Shown piece after piece: positions 9,998-18,657 of a stretch of DNA of 64,000 bases (position 1 is the stretch's first letter; each line of letters opens with the position of its first letter). The notes below the pieces were generated by a model. The model was not told where the DNA came from and searched no databases. It saw only the letters and a list, made by a program, of their open reading frames with translations. A program made the position numbers and the translations under genes. The stretch comes from Mycobacterium sp. OTB74 (GTDB taxonomy: Bacteria > Actinomycetota > Actinomycetes > Mycobacteriales > Mycobacteriaceae), in contig NZ_JARXVD010000029.1 of the NCBI RefSeq assembly GCF_029892685.1, positions 1-64,000 of the forward strand. The letters are read 5' to 3'.

Positions 9998-11422
9998 CTA
10001 ACTGATAAGCGAACGCAGTCGCGTCGCCGCATCCCGAACGATGTTGAGCTGCTCGGCAACCCGGGTGGGCGCGGTGCCGCCGCGCGCGTCACGGGAGTTG
10101 ACCGAGCCCGCGATGGTCAGCACGTCCCGCACCTCCGCGGTGAGTCCCGGGTGGATGCCGGCCAGCTCGTCGTCGGCAAGCTCCTCGAGTCCAACGTTTC
10201 GGGCTTCGGCGGCCTTGACCGCGGCGCCCGCGGCCTCGTGCGCGACACGGAACGGAATCCCCTGGCGCACCATCCATTCCGCGATATCCGTGGCCAGCGT
10301 GTAACCCAGCGGAGCGAGCTGTGCCATGCGGTCCGTATCGAACGTCAGGGTGCCGACCAACCCGGCCATCGCCGGCAGCAGCAACTGGAGCTGAGCGACG
10401 GAGTCGAAGACCGGCTCTTTGTCCTCCTGGAGATCCCGGTTGTAGGCCAGCGGCTGAGCCTTGAGCGTGGCCAGAAGTCCGCTCACGTTGCCGATCAGCC
10501 GGCCGGACTTGCCGCGAGCCAGTTCGGCGATATCGGGGTTCTTCTTCTGCGGCATTATCGAGCTGCCGGTCGACCACGAGTCGTGCAGCTTCACGTAGCC
10601 GAATTCGGTTGTGCTCCAAAGGATGATGTCCTCGGAAAGCCGGGACAGGTCAACCCCGATCATGGCGCAGACGAATGCGGCCTCGGCTGCGAAGTCACGC
10701 GACGAGGTGGCATCGATCGAGTTGTCGGCTGCCGCGGTGAATCCCAGGTCGGCGGCAATGGCGTCAGGGTCCAGCCCCAGCGAGCTGCCCGCCAAAGCGC
10801 CTGAGCCGTAAGGTGATACCGCAACTCGCTTGGCTAGATCCAGCAGCCGGTCGACGTCACGCAGCAGCGGATGTGCATGGGCCAGCAGATGATGCGCCAA
10901 CAGCACCGGCTGAGCCGACTGCAGGTGGGTCTTGCCCGGCATGATCGCCGTCGGGTGCGCGGCAGCCTGGGTCGCCAACGCCGCAACAACGTCGAGCACC
11001 CCGTTGCCGAGCGCCCTGATAGCCTCCCGCAACCACATCCGGAACAGCGTGGCCACCTGGTCGTTACGGGACCGGCCCGCACGCAGCCGACCACCCAGGT
11101 CGTCGCCGACCCGGTCGATCAGCCCACGTTCCAGCGCGCCGTGCACGTCCTCGTCGGTGGGTAACGGGCCGAAGCTGCCGTCGGCAACATCGTTGCCCAA
11201 GCTGTCCAGACCGGCCAGCAAGCCGTCGCGCTGCTCCTCGGTGAGCAGCCCGGCGCGGAACAGCACTCGGGTGTGGGCCTTGGAGGCCTTGACGTCATAC
11301 GGCGCCAGTGCCCAGTCAAAGTGCGTCGACTTGCTCAGCGCGGCAAGCGCTTCGGACGGGCCGGAGGCGAATCGACCGCCCCACAGGGAGCCTTCGTTGG
11401 TCGAACTTTCGTTGGTACTCAT
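9998..11422 (-). CDS. argH: Argininosuccinate lyase
   Basis: Last enzyme of arginine synthesis: splits argininosuccinate into arginine and fumarate. 474 residues. The fumarase/lyase signature GSSIMPQKKN is at residues 286-295 and contains the catalytic serine loop; the HLQSAQP block (His166) supplies the other conserved active-site region. The start is the ATG at 11422; the sequence begins with a short Ser/Thr/Asn-rich extension before the conserved LWGGRF. It follows argG with an 88-base gap, the largest gap inside the arginine cluster, so it may have some separate control. Confidence 0.97.
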   Translation of the reverse strand: MSTNESSTNEGSLWGGRFASGPSEALAALSKSTHFDWALAPYDVKASKAHTRVLFRAGLLTEEQRDGLLAGLDSLGNDVADGSFGPLPTDEDVHGALERGLIDRVGDDLGGRLRAGRSRNDQVATLFRMWLREAIRALGNGVLDVVAALATQAAAHPTAIMPGKTHLQSAQPVLLAHHLLAHAHPLLRDVDRLLDLAKRVAVSPYGSGALAGSSLGLDPDAIAADLGFTAAADNSIDATSSRDFAAEAAFVCAMIGVDLSRLSEDIILWSTTEFGYVKLHDSWSTGSSIMPQKKNPDIAELARGKSGRLIGNVSGLLATLKAQPLAYNRDLQEDKEPVFDSVAQLQLLLPAMAGLVGTLTFDTDRMAQLAPLGYTLATDIAEWMVRQGIPFRVAHEAAGAAVKAAEARNVGLEELADDELAGIHPGLTAEVRDVLTIAGSVNSRDARGGTAPTRVAEQLNIVRDAATRLRSLIS

Positions 11423-11510
11423 GTCATTTCCCCTCCCGCCGCGCCGAGATCGACGTTTTGGCCGGATCTACTCGCACTTTTCGGCCCGTTTGTCCGTTTG
11501 GGCGAAATGG
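11423..11510 (-). repeat. Palindromic intergenic element between argG and argH
   Basis: This 88-base gap is unlike the tight joins in the rest of the arginine operon. On the minus strand it begins with a GCCC-12-GGGC dyad rich in AAACGG repeats. It continues with AAAAGTGCGAGTAGATC and then AGATC-14-GATCT, before a GGGAGGGG ribosome site close to the argH ATG. It resembles the short palindromic spacer elements scattered through mycobacterial intergenic regions. Function unknown; it may tune argH expression. Confidence 0.35.
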
Positions 11511-12710
11511 TTACAGGCCCAGGTCGCGCTTGGCTGAAATCTTCGAGCTCAGACCGTGCAGCTGGACGAAGCCCTTGGCGGCGCTCTGGTCGAAGCTGTC
11601 GCCCTCGTCGTAGGTGGCGAGGTTTAAGTCGTACAGCGACTCGCCCGAGCGGCGGCCGTTGACCGAGATGTGCCCGCCGTGCAGGACCAGCCGGATATCG
11701 CCGGAGACGTGCTGCTGGGTGTGCTCCACGAATGCCTCCAGGGAGGCCTTCAGTGGGCTGTACCAGAGGCCGTCGTAAGTGAGCTCGCCCCACTTCTGGT
11801 CCACGCCACGCTTGTACCGGCCGAGCTCGCGTTCGAGGGTCACGTGCTCGAGCTCGGTGTGTGCGGTGATCAGCACCATGGCGCCCGGAGCCTCGTAGAT
11901 TTCGCGGGACTTGATGCCGACCAGGCGGTCCTCGACCACGTCGAGGCGGCCGACGCCCTGAGCACCGGCCCGGGCGTTGAGTTCCTGGATTATCTGCAGG
12001 ACGCTCAGCGGCCGGCCGTCGATGGCAACCGGGCGGCCCTTGTCGAAGCTGATGATCAGCTCGTCGGGGGTGTTGAAGTGGACCGTCGGGTCCTCGGTGT
12101 AGTCGTAGACGTCCTTGGTCGGGGCGTTCCAGAGGTCCTCGAGGAAGCCGGTCTCGACCGCGCGGCCCCAGACGTTTTGGTCGATCGAGAACGGCGACTT
12201 CTTTGTGACGTTGATCGGGATGTCGTTCTCCTGCGCGAAGGCGATGGCCTTCTCGCGGGTCCACGCATAGTCGCGAACCGGGGCGATCACCTCCAGCTCA
12301 GGAGCCAGGGTGTTGAAGCCGACCTCGAACCGGACCTGGTCGTTGCCCTTGCCGGTGCAGCCGTGCGCGACGACGGTGCCGCCATGGCTGCGCGCGGCCT
12401 CAACCAGGTGCTTGACGATCAGCGGCCGGGAGATGGCCGACACCAGCGGGTACCGGTCCATGTACAGCGCATTGGCCTTGATGGTGGGCAGGCAGTACTC
12501 GTCGGCGAACTCATCGCGGGCATCGACCACGACGGACTCGACGGCGCCGCAGTCCAGGGCACGCTGGCGGACCACCTCCATGTCCTCGCCGCCCTGGCCG
12601 AGGTCGATGGCGACGGCAACGACCTCTTTGCCGGTCTCCTTGCCGATCCAGCTGATCGCGACCGAGGTATCCAGACCGCCGGAATACGCCAGGATGACGC
12701 GCTCGGACAT
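11511..12710 (-). CDS. argG: Argininosuccinate synthase
   Basis: Joins citrulline and aspartate using ATP to form argininosuccinate. 399 residues, full length. The ATP pyrophosphatase loop AYSGGLDTS is at residues 8-16. A good ribosome site (AAGGAG) precedes the ATG at 12710. It follows argR with a 27-base gap on the same strand and feeds its product to argH just downstream. Confidence 0.97.
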   Translation of the reverse strand: MSERVILAYSGGLDTSVAISWIGKETGKEVVAVAIDLGQGGEDMEVVRQRALDCGAVESVVVDARDEFADEYCLPTIKANALYMDRYPLVSAISRPLIVKHLVEAARSHGGTVVAHGCTGKGNDQVRFEVGFNTLAPELEVIAPVRDYAWTREKAIAFAQENDIPINVTKKSPFSIDQNVWGRAVETGFLEDLWNAPTKDVYDYTEDPTVHFNTPDELIISFDKGRPVAIDGRPLSVLQIIQELNARAGAQGVGRLDVVEDRLVGIKSREIYEAPGAMVLITAHTELEHVTLERELGRYKRGVDQKWGELTYDGLWYSPLKASLEAFVEHTQQHVSGDIRLVLHGGHISVNGRRSGESLYDLNLATYDEGDSFDQSAAKGFVQLHGLSSKISAKRDLGL

Positions 12711-12737
12711 GTGTCAATCTCCTTCTTGTACTGCTAT

Positions 12738-13211
12738 CTACAGATTTTCGAAAGTGGCGGCGAGCTCGGCGCCGCTCATCGGTTCGCGGGCAACCACAAC
12801 GATGGTGTCATCACCGGCAATCGTGCCCACAACATAAGGCAGGGCCGCCCGATCTATTGCACTGGCCAGGTATTGCGCGGCCCCCGGTGGCGTACGTAAC
12901 ACCGCCAGGTTGGCGCTGGCATCGGTGGACACCAGCAGTTCGCCCAGCAGCCTGGCCATCCGCTCGGTTCCACCGGTCACTCCTTTGACCGGGCTACCGT
13001 CCTCGGGGACGACGTATATCCCGGTCCCACCATCGGCGCCGCGCAGTTTCACCGCGCCCAGCTCCTCCAGGTCGCGCGACAACGTGGCCTGCGTGACCTC
13101 GATGCCCTCCCCGGCAAGCAGAGCGGCCAGCTCAGTCTGGCTGCGCACCGGGTTACTCGACAGGAGCGCGACGATGCGCGCCTGCCGTCCGGCCCGAGTG
13201 GCGGCGGTCAT
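12738..13211 (-). CDS. argR: Arginine repressor
   Basis: 157-residue regulator of arginine genes. The N-terminal winged helix (about residues 8-75) includes the recognition helix TQATLSRDLEELG, typical of ArgR. The C-terminal arginine-binding and hexamerisation domain ends with DDTIVVVAREPMSG. It lies inside the arginine operon, 31 bases after argF, so it should repress its own synthesis when arginine is plentiful. Its likely target is the palindrome at 18508-18523 in front of argC. Confidence 0.97.
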   Translation of the reverse strand: MTAATRAGRQARIVALLSSNPVRSQTELAALLAGEGIEVTQATLSRDLEELGAVKLRGADGGTGIYVVPEDGSPVKGVTGGTERMARLLGELLVSTDASANLAVLRTPPGAAQYLASAIDRAALPYVVGTIAGDDTIVVVAREPMSGAELAATFENL

Positions 13212-13242
13212 GCTGCGGCCATCTGTTCTTCGCGCAAGCGGC

Positions 13243-14175
13243 TCATCGCCCGCGCCGTTCCAGGAGCCAGACCAGCAACGCCTTCTGGGCGTGCAGCCGG
13301 TTCTCGGCTTCGTCGAACACCGCGCTCTGCGGACCGTCCATCACCTCGTCGGTGATCTCGTAACCGCGGTGCGCCGGAAGGCAGTGCAAGACAACGGCAT
13401 CGGCGTTGGCACGGCCCAGCAGCGCAGCGTTGATCTGGAACGGACGGAACGGACGCACCCGGTCCAGACCGTCGTTCTCCTGCCCCATCGAGGTCCAGGT
13501 GTCGGTCACCAGGACATCAGCGCCATCGGCGGCGGCCTCGGCGTTGTCGGTGAGCGTGACGGTCGCGCCGGTGTCGGTGGCCCGCTTCCGCGCAGCCTCG
13601 ACGAACTCCAGATCGGGCTCGAAACCGCTTGGCGCCGCGATGGTTACGCTGATGCCGGCGGTGACGCCACCCAGCATCAGTGAGTGCGCCATGTTGTTGG
13701 CGCCATCACCGAAGTAGGACATGTTCAGCCCCTGCAGTTTTCCCTTGCGCTCGGCCAAAGTCTGCAGATCGGCCAGCACCTGGCAGGGGTGGAACTCGTC
13801 GGACAGCGCGTTGACGATCGGCACGGTGGCGCCGGAGGCCATGGCGGTCAGGCGTTCCTGGGCGAAGGTGCGCCAAACGATGGCATCGACGTAGCGGGAC
13901 AGCACCGCGCCGGTGTCCTCGAGGGTCTCCTCGCGGCCCAGCTGGGTGCTGCGACCGTCGACCACGACCGCGTGTCCACCGAGTTGAGCTACGCCCATCT
14001 CGAAGGAGAACCGCGTGCGGGTGGAGTTCTTGTCGAAGATCACCGCGATGCCACGGGGACCTTCCAGCGGGCGGCGGCTGAACGGCGCCTTCTTGAGTTC
14101 GGCGGCAAGCGCCAGAACCTCGGCCTGTTCGTCGGGGGTCAGGTCGTCGTCGCGAAGGAAATGGCGAATTGTCAT
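13243..14175 (-). CDS. argF: Ornithine carbamoyltransferase
   Basis: Makes citrulline from ornithine and carbamoyl phosphate. 310 residues. The carbamoyl-phosphate loop STRTR is at residues 51-55; the FHPCQVLAD and HCLPAHRG (ornithine-binding) motifs are both intact. The ATG overlaps the argD stop as ATGA (14172-14175), so the two genes are translationally coupled. Confidence 0.97.
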   Translation of the reverse strand: MTIRHFLRDDDLTPDEQAEVLALAAELKKAPFSRRPLEGPRGIAVIFDKNSTRTRFSFEMGVAQLGGHAVVVDGRSTQLGREETLEDTGAVLSRYVDAIVWRTFAQERLTAMASGATVPIVNALSDEFHPCQVLADLQTLAERKGKLQGLNMSYFGDGANNMAHSLMLGGVTAGISVTIAAPSGFEPDLEFVEAARKRATDTGATVTLTDNAEAAADGADVLVTDTWTSMGQENDGLDRVRPFRPFQINAALLGRANADAVVLHCLPAHRGYEITDEVMDGPQSAVFDEAENRLHAQKALLVWLLERRGR

Positions 14176-15386
14176 GAGGCGTCCAAAATTCCGGGAAGGG
14201 CGGTCAGGAATGCATCGATCTGTTGGTCGGTGATAACCAGTGGCGGGGCCAGTCGTACCACGTCGGCCGCGGCCGCGTTGACCAGGAACCCGGCCTCCCG
14301 GGCTGCAGTCTCGACGGCCTTGGCTTGCGGGGCGGTCAGCACCACGCCGAGCAACAGCCCACGACCCCGCACATGGTCGACGAGCGGATGGCCGAGCGAC
14401 TCGATGCCGTGGGCCAAGGTCTTACCCGCGGCGTCGGCCCGGTGCACCAGGTTCTCGTCGGCGAGGGCGTTGATCACCGCGAGTCCGGCCGCGGTGCACA
14501 CCGGGTTGCCACCAAAAGTGCTGCCGTGCATGCCCGGCTGCATCAGATCGGCCGTGTCCCCGACGGCCAGGCAGGCGCCGATGGGCAGGCCACCGCCGAG
14601 GCCCTTGGCCAGGGTGATGACGTCGGGGGTGATGCCGTCGTGCTGGTGGGCGTAGAAGGTGCCGGTACGGCCGATTCCGGTCTGCACCTCGTCAAGCACC
14701 AGCAGCGCACCATGTTTGGCGGTGATCTCCCGGGCCTTGACCAGATAACCGGCGGGCGGGGTGACGACGCCGCCCTCGCCCATGATCGGTTCGAGGAACA
14801 CCGCCGCAGTCTCGTCGGTGACCGCCGCTTCGAGTGCGTCGACGTCGCCATACGGAATGTGCATGACGTCGCCGGGAAGCGGCAGGAACGGCTCTTGCTT
14901 GCCCGGCTGACCGGTCAGCGACAACGAGCCCATGGTGCGGCCGTGGAAAGCACCTTGGGCCGCAACGATCTTGGTACGACCCGTGAGCCGGGTGATCTTG
15001 AATGCCGCCTCGTTGGCCTCAGCGCCCGAATTGCAGAAGAACACCCGCGCTGGCGAGCCCAGCTGGGCGACCAGTGCTTCGGCCAACGCGATACCGGGCT
15101 CGGTGGCATACAGATTCGAGGTGTGGCCCAAGGTATTCAGCTGACGGGTGACGGCCTCGATCACCGCGGGGTGCCGATGGCCGAGCACGTTGACCGCAAT
15201 GCCGGCCAGGAAGTCCACATAGGTCTTGCCGTCGGCATCGGTGACCACCGCGCCGTCGCCGCTGACCAGCGCAACCGGCGGGGTGCCGTAGTTGTTCATC
15301 ATCACCGCTTGCCAACGGGCTTGCACCGCACCCGTCGACTGAGGCGAGCGAAGCGACGGGAGATTATTGGTCATGTCTTGAGTCAT
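14172..15386 (-). CDS. argD: Acetylornithine aminotransferase
   Basis: PLP enzyme that converts N-acetylglutamate semialdehyde to N-acetylornithine with glutamate. 404 residues from the ATG at 15386. The pyridoxal phosphate lysine is Lys261 in TLAKGLGGG, and LDEVQTGIGRTG (231-242) is the typical cofactor-binding segment. The frame stays open further upstream inside argB, but the ATG overlapping the argB stop as ATGA gives the family length. Also overlaps argF by four bases downstream. Confidence 0.96.
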   Translation of the reverse strand: MTQDMTNNLPSLRSPQSTGAVQARWQAVMMNNYGTPPVALVSGDGAVVTDADGKTYVDFLAGIAVNVLGHRHPAVIEAVTRQLNTLGHTSNLYATEPGIALAEALVAQLGSPARVFFCNSGAEANEAAFKITRLTGRTKIVAAQGAFHGRTMGSLSLTGQPGKQEPFLPLPGDVMHIPYGDVDALEAAVTDETAAVFLEPIMGEGGVVTPPAGYLVKAREITAKHGALLVLDEVQTGIGRTGTFYAHQHDGITPDVITLAKGLGGGLPIGACLAVGDTADLMQPGMHGSTFGGNPVCTAAGLAVINALADENLVHRADAAGKTLAHGIESLGHPLVDHVRGRGLLLGVVLTAPQAKAVETAAREAGFLVNAAAADVVRLAPPLVITDQQIDAFLTALPGILDAS

Positions 15387-16264
15387 GCGGGTACCACCTT
15401 CGTCCCCGTTCCTTCGTCGGTGAACAGTTCCACCAGCACGCAATGTTCGACGCGACCGTCGATGACGTGGGCACTGGGCACGCCGTTGGCCACCGCCCGC
15501 AGACAGGCCTCGATCTTGGGCACCATGCCCGATTCCAATCTGGGCAGCAGCTGTTCCAGTGCGGCCGTGTCGATTTCGCTGACCAGAGAACCCCGGTCCG
15601 GCCAATCGGTATACAGGCCCTCGACATCGGTTAGCATCAACAGCTTCTCGGCACCGAGCGCTTCGGCCAGTGCTGCCGCAGCGGTGTCGGCATTGATGTT
15701 GTGCACCACACCGTCGGCGTCGGGCGCGATGGTTGATACCACCGGAATCCGACCGGCGGCAATGAGATCGCGTACCGCGTCGGTGTTGACATGCTCCACG
15801 TCGCCCACCAGACCGATGTCGGTAGCCACACCGTCCACCTTGACGCTGCGCCGTACTGCGGTGAACAGTTGGGCGTCCTCTCCGGTAATGCCGACGGCGT
15901 ACGGACCGTGCGCGTTGATCAGGCCGACCAGTTCCCGGCCGACCTGTCCGAACAACACCATGCGGGCGACATCGAGAACCTCCGGTGTGGTGACTCGGAA
16001 GCCACCCTTGAAATCACCTTCTATGCCAAGGCGTTTGAGCATGGCGCTGATCTGTGGACCACCCCCGTGCACCACCACAGGCTGGATCCCGCAGTTGCGC
16101 AGGAAAGCCATGTCGGCGGCGAAAGCGGCCTTGAGGGTGTCGTCGGTCATGGCGTTGCCGCCGTACTTGACCACGACGATCTTGCCGTGCAACTGCTTGA
16201 GCCACGGCAAGGCTTCAGCCAGAACTGCCGCTTTGGTCGCGGTGGACAACCCGGCAGTGGTCAT
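15383..16264 (-). CDS. argB: Acetylglutamate kinase
   Basis: Phosphorylates N-acetylglutamate; in actinobacteria usually the step inhibited by arginine. 293 residues from the ATG at 16264. The amino-acid kinase motifs KYGGNAM (from Lys33) and HGGGPQI are present. Both ends overlap neighbours as ATGA (argJ upstream, argD downstream), so expression is coupled through the operon. Confidence 0.97.
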   Translation of the reverse strand: MTTAGLSTATKAAVLAEALPWLKQLHGKIVVVKYGGNAMTDDTLKAAFAADMAFLRNCGIQPVVVHGGGPQISAMLKRLGIEGDFKGGFRVTTPEVLDVARMVLFGQVGRELVGLINAHGPYAVGITGEDAQLFTAVRRSVKVDGVATDIGLVGDVEHVNTDAVRDLIAAGRIPVVSTIAPDADGVVHNINADTAAAALAEALGAEKLLMLTDVEGLYTDWPDRGSLVSEIDTAALEQLLPRLESGMVPKIEACLRAVANGVPSAHVIDGRVEHCVLVELFTDEGTGTKVVPA

Positions 16265-17466
16265 GAGCTGTAGGCCGAATTCTCTTCGACGTAAGCGTGC
16301 GACAGGTCGGTGGTTCGGACGGTTGCTTCGCCGGCACCGATCTTCAGGTCGACGACGACCTCTATATCCGCGCCGGAGAGGTCCACGTCCCGGGCGCCAG
16401 GAGCACCCGCGCCGTCGATGCACACCGCGGATCCGTTGAACGACACGCTGATCCGGTCGACTTCCAGCTCGATCGGTGCGATACCGATGGCGGCCAACAC
16501 CCGGCCCCAGTTTGGGTCCGAGCCGAACAGCGCGGTCTTGACCAGACTGTCGCGGGCCAGTGCCCGGGCGCCCACCAGCGCATCGTCCTCACTGGCCGCG
16601 CCCTTGACGGTGATCGCGATGCGTTTGGTGACACCTTCGGCGTCGGCCTGCAGCTGGGCGCACAGGTCGTCGCACACGGTCAGTACGGCCGCGTCGAGTT
16701 CGGTTTGGCTGGGCCGGATTTCACTGGCGCCGGAAGACAGCAGCAGCACTGTGTCATTGGTCGAACAGCTGCCGTCGATGTCGAGGCGGTCGAAAGTTTT
16801 CGCAGCCGCACGACGCAGCGCGTCGCGCAACGCGTCAGAGCTGGCGACCGAATCGGTGGTGATGACCACCAGCATGGTGGCCAGCGACGGCGCCATCATG
16901 CCCGCACCCTTGGCCATGGCACCCACAGTCCACTTGTCCGGGTGGTGCAATGAAACCTGTTTGGGCACAGTGTCAGTGGTCATGATGGCCCGCGCGGCCT
17001 CGTCACCACCGGACAACCCGCCGGCCATCTCGTGCACGATTTCGTTAACGCCGGCCAGCATCTTGTCCATCGGCAGCCGATCGCCGATAAGACCCGTGGA
17101 GCACACGGCCACCTCGACGGCGCCGGTCTCGGTACCCCAATCGGACAATGCGGTGGCGACGGCCTCTGCGGTCTGGTGGGTGTCCTGAAACCCGCCTAGC
17201 CCGGTGCAGGCGTTGGCCCCGCCGGAATTTAGGATCACCGACCGCAGCCGACCAGTGGTCAGCACCTGCTGGCTCCACTGCACCGGTGCGGCCTTGACCT
17301 TGTTCCGGGTGAACACCCCGGCGGCAGCCAGATCCGGGCCCTCGTTGAACACCAGGGCCAGGTCGGGCTTGCCAGATGCCTTGATACCGGCGGCAATTCC
17401 GGCTGCCCGGAAGCCTGCGGGCGCGGTGACGCCCTGGTTGCGATGCAGGGACGGGGTTTCGGTCAC
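16261..17466 (-). CDS. argJ: Glutamate N-acetyltransferase / bifunctional ornithine acetyltransferase
   Basis: Moves the acetyl group from N-acetylornithine to glutamate, recycling acetyl groups; some family members also use acetyl-CoA. 401 residues from a GTG start at 17466 that overlaps the argC stop as GTGA. The protein cuts itself at a conserved Ala-Thr; here this is Ala196-Thr197 in APSLATMLVV, so the N-terminal nucleophile would be Thr197. Length is close to the M. tuberculosis enzyme. Presence of argJ means the cyclic pathway is used. Confidence 0.97.
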   Translation of the reverse strand: MTETPSLHRNQGVTAPAGFRAAGIAAGIKASGKPDLALVFNEGPDLAAAGVFTRNKVKAAPVQWSQQVLTTGRLRSVILNSGGANACTGLGGFQDTHQTAEAVATALSDWGTETGAVEVAVCSTGLIGDRLPMDKMLAGVNEIVHEMAGGLSGGDEAARAIMTTDTVPKQVSLHHPDKWTVGAMAKGAGMMAPSLATMLVVITTDSVASSDALRDALRRAAAKTFDRLDIDGSCSTNDTVLLLSSGASEIRPSQTELDAAVLTVCDDLCAQLQADAEGVTKRIAITVKGAASEDDALVGARALARDSLVKTALFGSDPNWGRVLAAIGIAPIELEVDRISVSFNGSAVCIDGAGAPGARDVDLSGADIEVVVDLKIGAGEATVRTTDLSHAYVEENSAYSS

Positions 17467-18506
17467 GGCGCTACTCCCACAGTCGATAGCCCTTCGGTTT
17501 CCGGCCAGCCCAGGGCGATGTTCATCGATTGCACAGCGGCACCGCCCGTGCCCTTGGTCAGGTTGTCGATGGCGCACAGAGCAACCAGCGTCTGGGCGTC
17601 CTCGTCGACCGCGACGGCGATCTGAGCGGCATTGCTGCCGATCACCGAACCGGTCTTGGGGAGCTGCCCTTCGGGCAGCAGATGAATAAATGGTTCGCTG
17701 CCGTAGGCCTTTTCGTAGGCGGCGCGAATCTCGTCGATGGACGCGGTGGTACGCGCGGTGCAGGTTGCCAGGATTCCCCGCGAGGTGGGGATCAACACCG
17801 GAGTGAATGACACCGTCACGTTCTGGTCGGTGACCGCACGCAACCCTTGGGCGATTTCCGGGGTGTGCCGATGCGCGCCCCCGACGTTGTAGGCCCGGGC
17901 CGAACCGATGACCTCTGAGGCCGACAGGTCGACCTTCGCGGCCCGACCGGCACCGGAGGTGCCGCTGACCGCCACGACAGTGACATTGGGCTCAACCAGT
18001 CCGGCCGCGACCGCGGGCACCAGCGCCAGCAGGGCCGAAGTTGGGTAGCACCCCGGCACTGCAACACGCTTGGTGCCCTTCAGCGCGTCGCGACCGCCGG
18101 GCAGTTCAGGCAAGCCGTACGGCCAGCTGCCGGCGTACTCGGAGCCGTAGAACTTCTCCCAGGCCTGTGCGTCGGTGAGCCGGAAGTCGGCGCCGCAGTC
18201 GACGATCAGGGTATCCGGGCCGAGTTGTTGAGCCAGAGCGGCCGAATGTCCGTGCGGCAGAGCCAAAAACACCACATCGTGGCCGGCCAACACGTCGATC
18301 CCCGTAGGCTGCAAGACCTGCTGCGCCAGCGGCAGGAGGTGCGGGTGGTGCTCCCCGACCGTGGTGCCGACGTTGCCGGCGGCGGTCAGTGCACCGATGG
18401 TCAGGCGTCCGTCGGCGTACGCCGGGTGGCCCAGGAGTAATCGCAGGATCTCGCCGCCGGCATAGCCGCTGGCGCCGGCGACAGCCACAGAAGTCATGCG
18501 ATCCAT
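17463..18506 (-). CDS. argC: N-acetyl-gamma-glutamyl-phosphate reductase
   Basis: NADPH-dependent reductase of the arginine pathway and first gene of the operon. 347 residues. The nucleotide-binding motif GASGYAGGE is at residues 11-19 and the catalytic cysteine is Cys153 in VPGCYPTS. Two starts are possible: ATG at 18506 (MDRMTSV) or ATG at 18497 (MTSVAVAG). The second leaves a little more room after the ArgR operator, which ends only one base before the first ATG. Coupled to argJ by a GTGA overlap. Confidence 0.96.
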   Translation of the reverse strand: MDRMTSVAVAGASGYAGGEILRLLLGHPAYADGRLTIGALTAAGNVGTTVGEHHPHLLPLAQQVLQPTGIDVLAGHDVVFLALPHGHSAALAQQLGPDTLIVDCGADFRLTDAQAWEKFYGSEYAGSWPYGLPELPGGRDALKGTKRVAVPGCYPTSALLALVPAVAAGLVEPNVTVVAVSGTSGAGRAAKVDLSASEVIGSARAYNVGGAHRHTPEIAQGLRAVTDQNVTVSFTPVLIPTSRGILATCTARTTASIDEIRAAYEKAYGSEPFIHLLPEGQLPKTGSVIGSNAAQIAVAVDEDAQTLVALCAIDNLTKGTGGAAVQSMNIALGWPETEGLSTVGVAP

Positions 18507-18507
18507 T

Positions 18508-18523
18508 CTGCATCGTTATGCAA
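18508..18523 (-). promoter_or_regulatory. ArgR operator (ARG box) of the arginine operon
   Basis: On the minus strand the sequence TTGCATAACGATGCAG is a near-perfect palindrome (TGCAT-4-ATGCA). To my recollection it matches the 16-bp operator used for M. tuberculosis ArgR-DNA structures at 15 of 16 positions. It ends one base before the argC ATG, so bound ArgR would block transcription or start-site access for the whole argC-argH operon. Confidence 0.85.
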
Positions 18524-18657
18524 CGACTCGCAAACTCATTAACGCGTCTGGCGATGGCCTGCGGATACGGGTCGGAAATGCACAGAAACAGGGGGTTCAT
18601 CCCGCGCGCAATCTAGGGTAGAGGTCACACCGTGTTGAGCCGCTGCTGGAGATTTCG

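Noticed and set aside
11670..12899. Forward open frame across argG
   Set aside because: Antisense to argG with no family similarity or start site.
14223..16439. Long forward open frame across argD and argB
   Set aside because: It is the antisense of two certain genes; high GC keeps opposite frames open. No start signal and no recognisable domain.
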